From positions 1 through 36,715 of the forward strand of contig CADAAI010000033.1 of NCBI GenBank assembly GCA_902785925.1: DNA of 36,715 nt, in the 5' to 3' direction. This document shows positions 16,784-24,146 of this stretch, piece by piece; the stretch's first letter is position 1, and each line of letters opens with the position of its first letter. The stretch comes from an uncultured Bacteroidales bacterium (GTDB lineage: Bacteria; Bacteroidota; Bacteroidia; Bacteroidales; Muribaculaceae). The notes under the pieces were generated by a model that was given only the letters and a program-made list of their open reading frames with translations, searched no databases and was not told the origin of the DNA. A program made the translations under genes and the position numbers.

Positions 16784-17365
16784 CTAATTATCGATTTCTA
16801 CAGTATTAGGCATCCCATTACTTACATCATAGCGTTTAATGATGGTTGCCTCGCCAGTTGAGTTGACACCGATTATATACAAGGTCTCATGATTCACATT
16901 TATTGTTTTAACAAAGTAGTTAAAAGGCTTTGCTGCCAAACCTTTGTTCTTGGGAAGGAAGCCAGACATATCAACGAGGTTTATTGTGTCCTCTTGCATA
17001 ACTTCAAAAGCATTTATTTTTTCTTTTTGAGAAATCAATTCTATTGCAAGCAATGTAGCTCCTTCACTGTCAATTGAAATAATCTTGTTTCGCTTAACCA
17101 AATTCTTTAACCTATTACCGATTTTAATCCAACCATCGATGCCGTCATTTATATATTTTCCTGCCTTTATGATTTCATATACCAACCTAATACCAACCAA
17201 AACGACCATACAATCAGCTCCAGCGCCAATGTTTACGAATTCAACACTTTCAACGTTACTGATGGCAATTTCATTTATGATTTTCTTTTTTTCTGTTTCA
17301 TTTAGAGTAAGTTCATCTGAACTCATTTTCTCTTCATAATTGTCAATATTAAATAAAAGTTCCAT
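16784..17365 (-). CDS. Hypothetical protein, unknown function
   Basis: A 193-residue protein I do not recognise. The acidic/lysine-rich N terminus (NETEKKKIINEIAISN) is followed by a Gly/Ala-hydrophobic stretch (GAGADCMVVLVGIRLVYEII, about 48-67) that could be a membrane-associated or amphipathic helix. An alpha/beta C-terminal half follows (VDMSGFLPKN; ETLYIIGVNSTGEATIIKRY). It starts at ATG 17365; a later in-frame ATG at codon 14 is also possible. It is AT-rich, sits at the edge of an accessory patch, and has its own terminator at 16701-16740, so it is probably a single-gene transcript. Confidence 0.6.
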   Translation of the reverse strand: MELLFNIDNYEEKMSSDELTLNETEKKKIINEIAISNVESVEFVNIGAGADCMVVLVGIRLVYEIIKAGKYINDGIDGWIKIGNRLKNLVKRNKIISIDSEGATLLAIELISQKEKINAFEVMQEDTINLVDMSGFLPKNKGLAAKPFNYFVKTINVNHETLYIIGVNSTGEATIIKRYDVSNGMPNTVEIDN

Positions 17366-17449
17366 AATGTAGTGAAAATTATAAAGTTATTAAAATCTTA
17401 TTATACGAGAGTTAATATAAATTTATATCATACAGCATATAATGCTGCT

Positions 17450-17500
17450 CTACTCTTGTCCAACACACACAGCACGAACGGTTGCACCCCATTGTCGGCC
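17450..17500 (-). pseudogene. C-terminal remnant of a FISUMP lipoprotein
   Basis: On the minus strand this reads GRQWGATVRAVCVGQE followed by a stop. It matches the C termini of the two intact lipoproteins downstream (RHSGASVRAVYVGQE and RHNGCNIRPVYVGQE), with about 33 of 36 bases identical to one of them over the last codons. Nothing upstream continues the frame. It is a fossil tail of a third copy. Confidence 0.75.
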
Positions 17501-17542
17501 ATCAGCTTGGCAATCACGCGTTCCTCTTCTAGATGGGGTGAT

Positions 17543-17707
17543 TCACTCATCGGCATAACGCTCCATCAAGAACATATACAAATCGTCTAATAGCATCACC
17601 TCTGACAATTTCTTATGAATCGTCTCACCGCTTTGATACTCATAGCCCTGCCTTTCCAGCAGTTCTCTGATGGTCATTTCCAAATTATGTTCGTTAAAGT
17701 GTGACAT
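17543..17707 (-). pseudogene. Fragment of Type I restriction subunit HsdR (N-terminus)
   Basis: A 54-codon frame beginning MSHFNEHNLEMTIRELLERQ and continuing with GYEYQSGETIHKKLSEVMLL. This fits the extreme N terminus of HsdR subunits (FNExxLExxIxxLLxxQGYxYxxGxxIxR), but it stops after YADE where HsdR would continue for about 900 residues. An overlapping 40-codon frame (MSESPHLEEERVIAKLMADN) then runs through the FISUMP remnant. I read it as a truncated, non-functional relic; a small expressed protein cannot be excluded. Confidence 0.6.
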
Positions 17708-17771
17708 AAATTCTATTATTTAAAATTTTCATTAGTGCTTAGATATCTTATCGTAGTTGTTTAGTATTCAT

Positions 17772-18458
17772 TTATTTGTTTATTCTTACAGACATAAAAT
17801 TAATCATACTGCTTATAATCCTTATTGTGTTATAAAACACCTCAATAATATAGTAACAAATAAGGAATCTAACAGCAAAAACCATCATGAGTTTTATAAA
17901 AATCCATATAGAATGAAATGATATTGGTACGAAAGAATAATCAGCAAGATTAATCCCAAAGAAATCTGAATACATGACATTTAAGCAAATCAAAGCCAAA
18001 GCCCAAACGCCCACAATGACGCTTTTTCCCACCAAAACATTAAATTTCTGCACATAATATAAAGATTGTTTCTGCCACAATTTCTCTCTAGCGTTATCAA
18101 ATGCAATCTCGTCAACAGAAATCTCAAAACTCTTTATTTGTTCATTTTTGCTTACATCTATTTTGTAATCTCTTTTTCTGTACCTATTGGGGGTATAGAA
18201 CTTGTCTAATGCAAATACTAATGCAGTAAGGAATAAGCCTATGAGAATTGCCAAAATAGAAGCTCCCAATTGTAGAAATTCTTTGTTATATCCATTTTGA
18301 AGTGTGAGTATTGCAATAATAGTAAAAGTACAGGCAAAGAGATATCTTCCATTCCTTTGAATGAAAGATTTCTTCTTATTATTTATATCCAAAATTTCGC
18401 TTTCTCGTGCTTTGGAATAAACAAAGTGTATAAATGATTTTTCTTTTTTTTGCTTCAT
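17772..18458 (-). CDS. Four-helix membrane protein, partner of the gene at 18463-19482
   Basis: A 228-residue protein of unknown family. After a basic N terminus it has two adjacent transmembrane helices (about 37-55 and 63-84), a soluble middle (about 85-140, rich in charged residues), and two more helices (about 143-165 and 180-207). It lies 4 nt after the stop of the upstream gene, so the two are one transcript and probably one functional unit. Small multi-spanning proteins paired with a soluble partner are common as effectors in phage-defence and stress modules, but that role is only a guess here. AT-rich. Confidence 0.7.
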   Translation of the reverse strand: MKQKKEKSFIHFVYSKARESEILDINNKKKSFIQRNGRYLFACTFTIIAILTLQNGYNKEFLQLGASILAILIGLFLTALVFALDKFYTPNRYRKRDYKIDVSKNEQIKSFEISVDEIAFDNAREKLWQKQSLYYVQKFNVLVGKSVIVGVWALALICLNVMYSDFFGINLADYSFVPISFHSIWIFIKLMMVFAVRFLICYYIIEVFYNTIRIISSMINFMSVRINK

Positions 18459-18462
18459 TGTT

Positions 18463-19482
18463 CTAAATAAATAAATCAGGTCTTATTTCTGGTAAGACTT
18501 CGTATTGGAATAGATTTTGACACAATTGATTTAATTCATTGAATTCAGGTGTGTCATCATCATTATAATGATTAATTCGCCCTTCAAGATACACAACAGG
18601 TATTATATTCAAATTCTCATCATCAAAATCAAAAGTTCTGTTCGATTTTGATAAGGGACTATTCAGGGTCATTTTCTTTGACTCGAAACCAGTCAGCATC
18701 TCTGTGTTTTGCCGATTGCGAGCAAACCCTAATTGGCGCAATAGGTGAATTAAACGCGATTTTTCGTTTAAAGAGATGTTCCCTTCGCGTGGAACTATTT
18801 CTATTTTTACATCATAGCGTTGGCTATAGGAGTGCATACCTTCTGCTGTATACACATCGTCAAGATATGTATTACCAAATTCAACAGACTTTATTATTGC
18901 TTCGTTCTCGAATTCACGCTGAAAAGATTCCGGACAAAACATCAACAATGCCGGCCTCCTATAATTTTCACCCTGAAAAAGACGTGAAACATAAACTTTA
19001 AACATGTCTGTTATTGTTTCTTCTTTACTATTCGAATGTATAATAAAGCATCCCTCATTATGATCTAATGGTAAATACAAAAGGAAATAATAATATCTGA
19101 GAATTGTCTTGTTCTTACCAAAGGCACTCGCATCTTCTGTGTCTGCAGAAGAGTCACTCATCATACCATCACGGCCAAATCTTCCCCCATTGATCACTCC
19201 GTATATTATGTTTCTCCGAACATCAAGAACTGGCCTGTTATTCAAATGCTTATTTGATGACGTTTTAATAAGTTTGAGCTGTTTCTTGATTCTTCTGTCT
19301 TTTGCTTTTTCAGTTACAAGTTGATTCATGAAATGTTCAAATAATTTATTCATTATTTGCGCATTAGAACTAGGACGACGCTGGTAGAGTTCTTCGATTG
19401 CAAAATCTCGAAAAGTTTTGTATTCATGATCCTTTGTAATTAATTTTAGCCTGTAAAATTCAAGTTTGGGTCTCAATGCCAT
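18463..19482 (-). CDS. Soluble hypothetical protein, first gene of a two-gene unit
   Basis: A 339-residue protein with no recognised domain. It begins MALRPKLEFYRLKLITKDHE and contains a mid-section RRNIIYGVINGGRFGRDGMM, a hydrophobic strand-rich core (RYYYFLLYLPLDHNEGCFII), and a basic region about 230-260. There is no signal peptide or transmembrane helix. It is preceded by an unusually good Shine-Dalgarno sequence (19489-19495) and followed after 4 nt by the membrane protein. The layout (soluble gene first, membrane gene second, AT-rich, beside hsdR and FISUMP fossils) suggests an acquired sensor/effector pair; no sequence motif proves it. Confidence 0.7.
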   Translation of the reverse strand: MALRPKLEFYRLKLITKDHEYKTFRDFAIEELYQRRPSSNAQIMNKLFEHFMNQLVTEKAKDRRIKKQLKLIKTSSNKHLNNRPVLDVRRNIIYGVINGGRFGRDGMMSDSSADTEDASAFGKNKTILRYYYFLLYLPLDHNEGCFIIHSNSKEETITDMFKVYVSRLFQGENYRRPALLMFCPESFQREFENEAIIKSVEFGNTYLDDVYTAEGMHSYSQRYDVKIEIVPREGNISLNEKSRLIHLLRQLGFARNRQNTEMLTGFESKKMTLNSPLSKSNRTFDFDDENLNIIPVVYLEGRINHYNDDDTPEFNELNQLCQNLFQYEVLPEIRPDLFI

Positions 19483-19488
19483 AATAAT

Positions 19489-19495
19489 CTCCTTT
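19489..19495 (-). promoter_or_regulatory. Strong Shine-Dalgarno sequence
   Basis: AAAGGAG six bases before the ATG at 19482. Most other genes in this window lack a recognisable Shine-Dalgarno sequence, as is usual in Bacteroidetes, which hints that this gene pair has a different ancestry. Confidence 0.6.
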
Positions 19496-19630
19496 CTTTT
19501 ATTGCCCAGTCTCTGCGTAAAGCAAAGACAGTAATTTTGTTAATATCTTTTTTTTGGTTATTTATACTATTATTGTTTCAAAATCGTTTCTTGTTTATAG
19601 TTTTGTGCTCCACTTTAGGCTCATGTGCCT

Positions 19631-21169
19631 CTATTCTTGTCCAACATACACAGGACGAATGTTACAACCGTTATGTCTGCCGAAAGATTTCAAGTCAATC
19701 CAGCCCAAATCACCATGACGGAAGCTAAGAACATAAGCCCAATCGGGTCTGACGGTTGGGGAATTATAGCATGACCAATAGGCACCTTCATCTTCCAAAT
19801 AGTTAAGTCCACCACTGTTGTACCAACCAACTGCCGGAAAGAAAATAGCCCCATTATTTGTGTTGCTCTTGAAAATATAACCGTGCATGCCGTTTATCTT
19901 AGTCCATTCAATTGTGCAGTTTTCCAACAACTCATTAATCGTAGCCGTTCCCATCATGTGCCACTCTGGTCCCCAATTCACATAAGCAGCATCGTCTTCA
20001 GGCTGGAGACCTATAATGTTGTCAACAATGCCATAGTCACTATTTGAGCAGTACTTCGTGATGTTATGATCGTCACCACTGCTGTACCACTTATAGTTAG
20101 CCTTTGTAAAGCTAGTCTTGGGAGTGGTTTCGCCCCAGGCGAAATAGTCTCCACATTCCGAAGGGCTATTGGCTCCAATATTACAGCACGCAATTTTTCT
20201 TCCCGACGGCAAGCCCAGATCAATCGCATGAGGATGATTTCCATCGGGACAGAACTCATTAGAGAAATTCAGAGTGGAGCCATCCCAGGTGGCTTGCATA
20301 TAATAGGCACTGCCACGTGCGATAGATTTATATGCTTTCAATGCGTCGGTAGAGGTGGCGGTGCTGCCATTGACAATGGCCTTGAGCCGGGCATTGTTGA
20401 TTGTGGCGTCGGGTGTCTCATCAGTCACATCAAACCGCGGAATATACCATGACATTATTGTCCCCGTTTCTCCAGCGGGTATCGTGATTTCATTGCTCTG
20501 GGCATCGGTTTGTCCTGCTTCATATCCTGAAAAACTGTTTCCTGTGAGCACAATTTTGTCGCTATACTTGTACCAAGGAGTCATCACCTCGAATCCACTG
20601 TGCCTAAACGTGATACTTGACTCAGAACTGTTATACACATAGAGAACCTCGTAGGCACACAGATGACGGAATTTCGCTTGGGTGCTGCTCTTCTTGCAGG
20701 CGAACCACATTGGCAGCAACGGCGCGTCACTACTGTCAATGCCCACTCGCGTCAGGTCACATGAGGCAACCACATCAGCACCATCGATATATGCTTCCAC
20801 TCCAGTCACACCAATAATGTCGTAGTCCTTATCACGATTGACCGACTTTGGCAGCGTGACCATGAATAAGCATGTCTTGCCGTCGCCGCTTATGTCAGAA
20901 ACTCTGGATGGACTCTCAACCTGATACACTTTTCCGTCTTGACGGACAAAAACCTGTATCTTGTCGCCATCTTTCCACTGAGCTTTCAGATTGAAACCGT
21001 CAGCCGCTGGCACACCATTTATAATGCTGCCAAGCCGTGAGGATGACAAGTCATCGCTGGGCATTGTGGCGGTGATGGTCACCTGGCGCTTTTCAATATC
21101 ATTTTCATTACATGATGTCAACAACGCCACAGTCAATGAAAGTAAAGATAATAGTACAACCTTATTCAT
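19631..21169 (-). CDS. Fimbrillin-like/FISUMP lipoprotein, copy 1
   Basis: A 512-residue predicted surface lipoprotein. The signal peptide ends in a lipobox LLTSC (Cys20). Residues about 25-300 resemble fimbrillin/Mfa-type adhesin domains (RQVTITATMPSDDLSSSRLG; GDKIQVFVRQDGKVYQ; EITIPAGETGTIMSWYIP). Residues about 308-512 are a FISUMP domain (IDLGLPSGRKIACCNIGANS; GDYFAWGETTPKTSFTKANY), ending RHNGCNIRPVYVGQE. Its paralogue at 21962-23473 is of near-equal length, strongly similar in the N-terminal and FISUMP parts. It is the last gene of module 1 of the RiPP locus. The usual -7 box is not visible upstream. A role as a surface partner or receptor of the modified peptide is inference. Confidence 0.85.
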   Translation of the reverse strand: MNKVVLLSLLSLTVALLTSCNENDIEKRQVTITATMPSDDLSSSRLGSIINGVPAADGFNLKAQWKDGDKIQVFVRQDGKVYQVESPSRVSDISGDGKTCLFMVTLPKSVNRDKDYDIIGVTGVEAYIDGADVVASCDLTRVGIDSSDAPLLPMWFACKKSSTQAKFRHLCAYEVLYVYNSSESSITFRHSGFEVMTPWYKYSDKIVLTGNSFSGYEAGQTDAQSNEITIPAGETGTIMSWYIPRFDVTDETPDATINNARLKAIVNGSTATSTDALKAYKSIARGSAYYMQATWDGSTLNFSNEFCPDGNHPHAIDLGLPSGRKIACCNIGANSPSECGDYFAWGETTPKTSFTKANYKWYSSGDDHNITKYCSNSDYGIVDNIIGLQPEDDAAYVNWGPEWHMMGTATINELLENCTIEWTKINGMHGYIFKSNTNNGAIFFPAVGWYNSGGLNYLEDEGAYWSCYNSPTVRPDWAYVLSFRHGDLGWIDLKSFGRHNGCNIRPVYVGQE

Positions 21170-21298
21170 GACGTTTTTGGTATTTCGCCTATTAATTTCT
21201 CAAAAAAATAGGCCATATTTATTATAATGTATGCATAAAGATTTTACGATAAAAAGTAGCTGTTCACTACCTGTAATCAACATTTATTCTTGAAGAAA

Positions 21299-21441
21299 TA
21301 TGCTCTCCCTGATTATGATTCATCACATGAAATATTCTCTGCGAGCACTTTTACACCTGACTGTAACGGTTATAATCATAAAGCGCAAAACCTTGTGCCT
21401 TGCAACAAAAAAACACAAAAAATGACAATCAGAGAGAGCAA
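21299..21441. repeat. Long inverted repeat, module 1
   Basis: TGCTCTCCCTGATT near 21299-21314 is complementary (one G-U) to AATCAGAGAGAGCA at 21427-21440, about 110 nt apart. It corresponds in position and sequence to the perfect inverted repeat in module 2. Confidence 0.55.
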
Positions 21442-21450
21442 CTCATTCAT
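21376..21450 (-). CDS. 24-codon small ORF between precursor 1 and lipoprotein 1
   Basis: Reads MNELLSLIVIFCVFLLQGTR, then FCAL and stop. It aligns without gaps, codon by codon, with the small ORF at 23659-23733, sharing the LLSLI and FCA segments and the length of 24 residues. It is hydrophobic, like a bare signal peptide or membrane peptide. It may instead be the relic of a longer exported protein. Its first half also forms one arm of an inverted repeat (see 21299-21441). Confidence 0.35.
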   Translation of the reverse strand: MNELLSLIVIFCVFLLQGTRFCAL

Positions 21451-21498
21451 GACTCAATTAAGAAAACGAATAAATGTCGAAACAAAAGTTTCTATTAT

Positions 21499-21828
21499 TC
21501 ACTCTGGGCAATCCTTTGTCACTGGAATGGGAATCACACAACCAGGATCATAAGAAATATCACAATCAGGTTCATATGATTCAGTACAATCTGCTGATTC
21601 AGTACAATTATCTGATACAGGACAATTAAAACATTTAGTAAGTTCACATGTCTTTCCACATGTTTCGTTATGAGAAAAGTCACAACATATTGGACCATGC
21701 GAGTCCAAAGTAGTTTGTACTGTGGGATTTGTGCAACCGTCGGTGGCATCTTTCATACCGTTAGAACCACCAAGAGCACTCACTTCTTGCTTGTCGAGCG
21801 ATAAGTCTTCTTTCGATAATTTCTTCAT
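21499..21828 (-). CDS. Cys-rich lanthipeptide-type precursor, copy 1
   Basis: A 109-residue peptide. The first 21 residues form a leader, MKKLSKEDLSLDKQEVSALG plus G21: the LSLDKQEVSxL motif matches leaders of Bacteroidetes class I lanthipeptide precursors, and the Gly-Gly is a plausible cleavage site. The core is long and has 12 cysteines plus many Ser/Thr: DGCTNPTVQTTLDSHGPICC, CGKTCELTKC, and then several Cys-Pro/Cys-Thr units. The same blocks are conserved in copy 2 at 23818-24114, while the C-terminal thirds differ. It is the natural substrate of LanB/LanC encoded upstream. Modified residues and ring pattern cannot be predicted from this. Confidence 0.8.
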   Translation of the reverse strand: MKKLSKEDLSLDKQEVSALGGSNGMKDATDGCTNPTVQTTLDSHGPICCDFSHNETCGKTCELTKCFNCPVSDNCTESADCTESYEPDCDISYDPGCVIPIPVTKDCPE

Positions 21829-21859
21829 GTCAATAAGAATTAAAAATTAATAAAATGAA

Positions 21860-21920
21860 TTATATCTCACGAGATTTTGTTTTTGTAATCTCACTTTTTC
21901 ATAACTTTCTTATCAGAGTG
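21860..21920 (-). pseudogene. Relic of the 3' end of the elimination-subunit gene
   Basis: Just upstream of precursor 1 the minus strand reads KSEITKTKS in one frame, against KSEIAKAKS at the C terminus of the intact gene at 24147-25010; the upstream sequence has an in-frame stop. AAGTGAGATT and CAAAATC are shared at base level. This marks where the tandem duplication of the precursor-lipoprotein module began. Confidence 0.7.
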
Positions 21921-21961
21921 GATGAATTTCACAGATTGTATAACTTCATCCAAAATATTAT

Positions 21962-23473
21962 CTACTCTTGTCCAACATACACAGCACGAACGCTTGCGCC
22001 TGAATGGCGATTGTAATAGTATCCCGTTAATCCGCCCTGATTCTGGAAAGCCAAGATATAAACAAGGTCCGGTCTAACATCGTAGTAATACATGCAAGAC
22101 AAATAACGGCCGTCACTACCAACATCCTGAACCCCATTATAGGGCCAACCGGCAGCAGGGAGGAAAATAGCTTTGCCGTCAGTGTTGCTCTTGAATAGAA
22201 AACCACCCACGCCATTCACTTTTGTCCACTTAGTTGTGCAGTTGTTCTTCAGCTCGTAAAGCTGTCTCAACGAAGGTGTGCGCCACTCAGGACCCCAATT
22301 CACGTATGCCGCATCGTCTTCTGGTTCAAGCTCTATCCTGTTGTCGACAGTGCCAAAACTACTGTTACCACAATACTTTGTTATGTTATGGTCATCACCA
22401 CTAAGATACCATTTGTAGTTATACTTAGCAAAGTACGGCTTCGTAGCGGTTTCGCCCCATGCGTAAAAATCTCCACCTTCTGTCGGGATATTGGCTCCCA
22501 GATTGCAGCACGCCCATTTTGTCCCCGATGGCAAGCCCAAGTCGATAATGTGCGGATGGTTTCCATTGGGGCAGAATTCATTAGAGAAATACAGAGTGGA
22601 GCCGTCCCAGTTGACCTCCATGTAATAGGCATTGCCGCGTGCTTGAATCTTATAGGATATCATTGCGTCGACGGTAGTTGCATCCTTTCCATTGACAACA
22701 GCTTTTAGCTTGGCATTGTCGATTGTCACATCAGCTACAATGGTAATTGGAATATACCATGAAACTATCGTGCCAGTGCCTCCAGCGGGAATCGTGATTT
22801 CATTGCTCTCGACATCGTTTTGCACTTCTTGACCACCTACATTGCCGTCGGGCAGCGAAACAGAGCCACTGTATCTGTACCACCGAGAAAGCGCCTTAAA
22901 TCCTGAGTGCCTAAACGTGATGCTCGCATCCGACACATTTTTGACATTGAGAATCTCGTAGGCACAAAAGTGACGGAACTTCGCCTGGCTGCTGCCTTTC
23001 TTGGCGGTGAACCACATTGGCAACAATAATGATTCACTGCCGTCAATTCCCACACGCTTCATGGTGCACACACCTATAACATTCGACTCATGGATAACGG
23101 TTTCAGCTCCCATTACACCTATAATGTCGTAGTCATGGTCACGATTGACCGACTTGGGCAGCGTTATCTGGAATGAGCAGGTCTTGCCGTCACTGCTTAT
23201 GTCATAGATAGTGGCTGGACTCTCTAACTGATACACTTTGCCGTCTTGACGCACAAAAATCTGTATCTTGTCGCTCTCTTTCCACTGAGCATTAAGATTG
23301 AAGCCGTCAGCAGCTGGCACGCCATTTATAATGCTGCCAAGCCGTGATGAAGACAAGTCATCGCTAGGCATCATGGCGGTGAAAGTCACCTGACGCTTTT
23401 CAATGTCTTCCTCACATGATGTCAACAGCACCACAATAATTAGAAATAAGAGTAATGGGGCGAACTTTTTCAT
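21962..23473 (-). CDS. Fimbrillin-like/FISUMP lipoprotein, copy 2
   Basis: A 503-residue paralogue of the protein at 19631-21169. The lipobox LLTSC puts the acylated Cys at 20. N-terminal fimbrillin-like part about 25-295 (VTFTAMMPSDDLSSSRLGSI; FRHSGFKALSRWYRYS), FISUMP part about 300-503 (IDLGLPSGTKWACCNLGANI; GDFYAWGETATKPYFAKYNY), ending RHSGASVRAVYVGQE. The N-terminal 60 residues are nearly identical to copy 1, and divergence is concentrated in the middle and in the FISUMP loops. It lies directly downstream of precursor 2. It is probably exposed on the outer membrane. Confidence 0.85.
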   Translation of the reverse strand: MKKFAPLLLFLIIVVLLTSCEEDIEKRQVTFTAMMPSDDLSSSRLGSIINGVPAADGFNLNAQWKESDKIQIFVRQDGKVYQLESPATIYDISSDGKTCSFQITLPKSVNRDHDYDIIGVMGAETVIHESNVIGVCTMKRVGIDGSESLLLPMWFTAKKGSSQAKFRHFCAYEILNVKNVSDASITFRHSGFKALSRWYRYSGSVSLPDGNVGGQEVQNDVESNEITIPAGGTGTIVSWYIPITIVADVTIDNAKLKAVVNGKDATTVDAMISYKIQARGNAYYMEVNWDGSTLYFSNEFCPNGNHPHIIDLGLPSGTKWACCNLGANIPTEGGDFYAWGETATKPYFAKYNYKWYLSGDDHNITKYCGNSSFGTVDNRIELEPEDDAAYVNWGPEWRTPSLRQLYELKNNCTTKWTKVNGVGGFLFKSNTDGKAIFLPAAGWPYNGVQDVGSDGRYLSCMYYYDVRPDLVYILAFQNQGGLTGYYYNRHSGASVRAVYVGQE

Positions 23474-23595
23474 GACGTTTTTGGTATTTAGCCTATTTAT
23501 TTCTCAAAAAAATGCAGTATTTATTTTAATGAATGTATATAGCGATTAAAAAGAAGCTATTAATACCTTTATATCATTCTTTTTCTTGAAGAAGC

Positions 23596-23727
23596 ATGCT
23601 CTCTCTGATTATAATTTATCATATGGACATGCTATAAATCTACCAGTCAAGATTCTGCTTATACTGCGCAAAACCATGCGACTTGCTCCACAAAGCATAA
23701 AATGATGGCAATCAGAGAGAGCAACTT
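23596..23727. repeat. Long inverted repeat, module 2
   Basis: TGCTCTCTCTGATT and AATCAGAGAGAGCA are perfectly complementary, about 96 nt apart, and pairing continues outward through GAAGAAG/CTTCTTC with a small bulge. It is conserved in module 1 with a G-U substitution. Confidence 0.6.
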
Positions 23728-23733
23728 CTTCAT
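23659..23733 (-). CDS. 24-codon small ORF between precursor 2 and lipoprotein 2
   Basis: Reads MKKLLSLIAIILCFVEQVAW, then FCAV and stop, the same length as the small ORF of module 1. MKKLLSLIAIILC is a typical export signal start. It may be a real membrane or leader peptide, or the relic of an exported protein gene. Its 5' half doubles as one arm of the inverted repeat. Confidence 0.35.
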   Translation of the reverse strand: MKKLLSLIAIILCFVEQVAWFCAV

Positions 23734-23817
23734 GATTAAACTCAATTAAGGAGCTTTAACTATCTTTTAAACGCCTATGGTTGAGAAAACTGCAAAACAG
23801 CCTGAATTTAACAGACC

Positions 23818-24114
23818 CTAACAATCCTTCGTCTCTGTAATTGGAGTTAAGCAGGTAGTATCTGGGTCTTCAGAAACAACACAAGTTGCCTCAACATCTG
23901 TTTCAGGACAGATACATTTAGTAAGTTCACATGTCTTTCCACATGTGTAGCAATCATCAGCCGTAGCACAACATGGTGGATTATGCGAATCCAAAGTGGT
24001 TTGTACTGTTGGATTAGGGCAACCGTCGGTGACATCTTTCGTGCCGTTAGGACCTCCAAGAGAACTTACTTCCTGCTTGTCGAGCGACAAGTCTTTTTCT
24101 TTTAAATGTTTCAT
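23818..24114 (-). CDS. Cys-rich lanthipeptide-type precursor, copy 2
   Basis: A 98-residue peptide with the leader MKHLKEKDLSLDKQEVSSLG plus G21 and an 11-Cys core. It shares DGCxNPTVQTTLDSHxPxCC, TCGKTCELTKC and a TKDC end with copy 1. It starts 32 nt after the stop of the elimination-subunit gene, so it belongs to the modification operon. Its length and cysteine content are high for a lanthipeptide; several rings or partial disulfide formation are possible. It could also be viewed as a generic Bacteroidetes natural-product precursor. Confidence 0.8.
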   Translation of the reverse strand: MKHLKEKDLSLDKQEVSSLGGPNGTKDVTDGCPNPTVQTTLDSHNPPCCATADDCYTCGKTCELTKCICPETDVEATCVVSEDPDTTCLTPITETKDC

Positions 24115-24146
24115 AGTTGCAAATTATTAAATAGTTAATAAATTAG

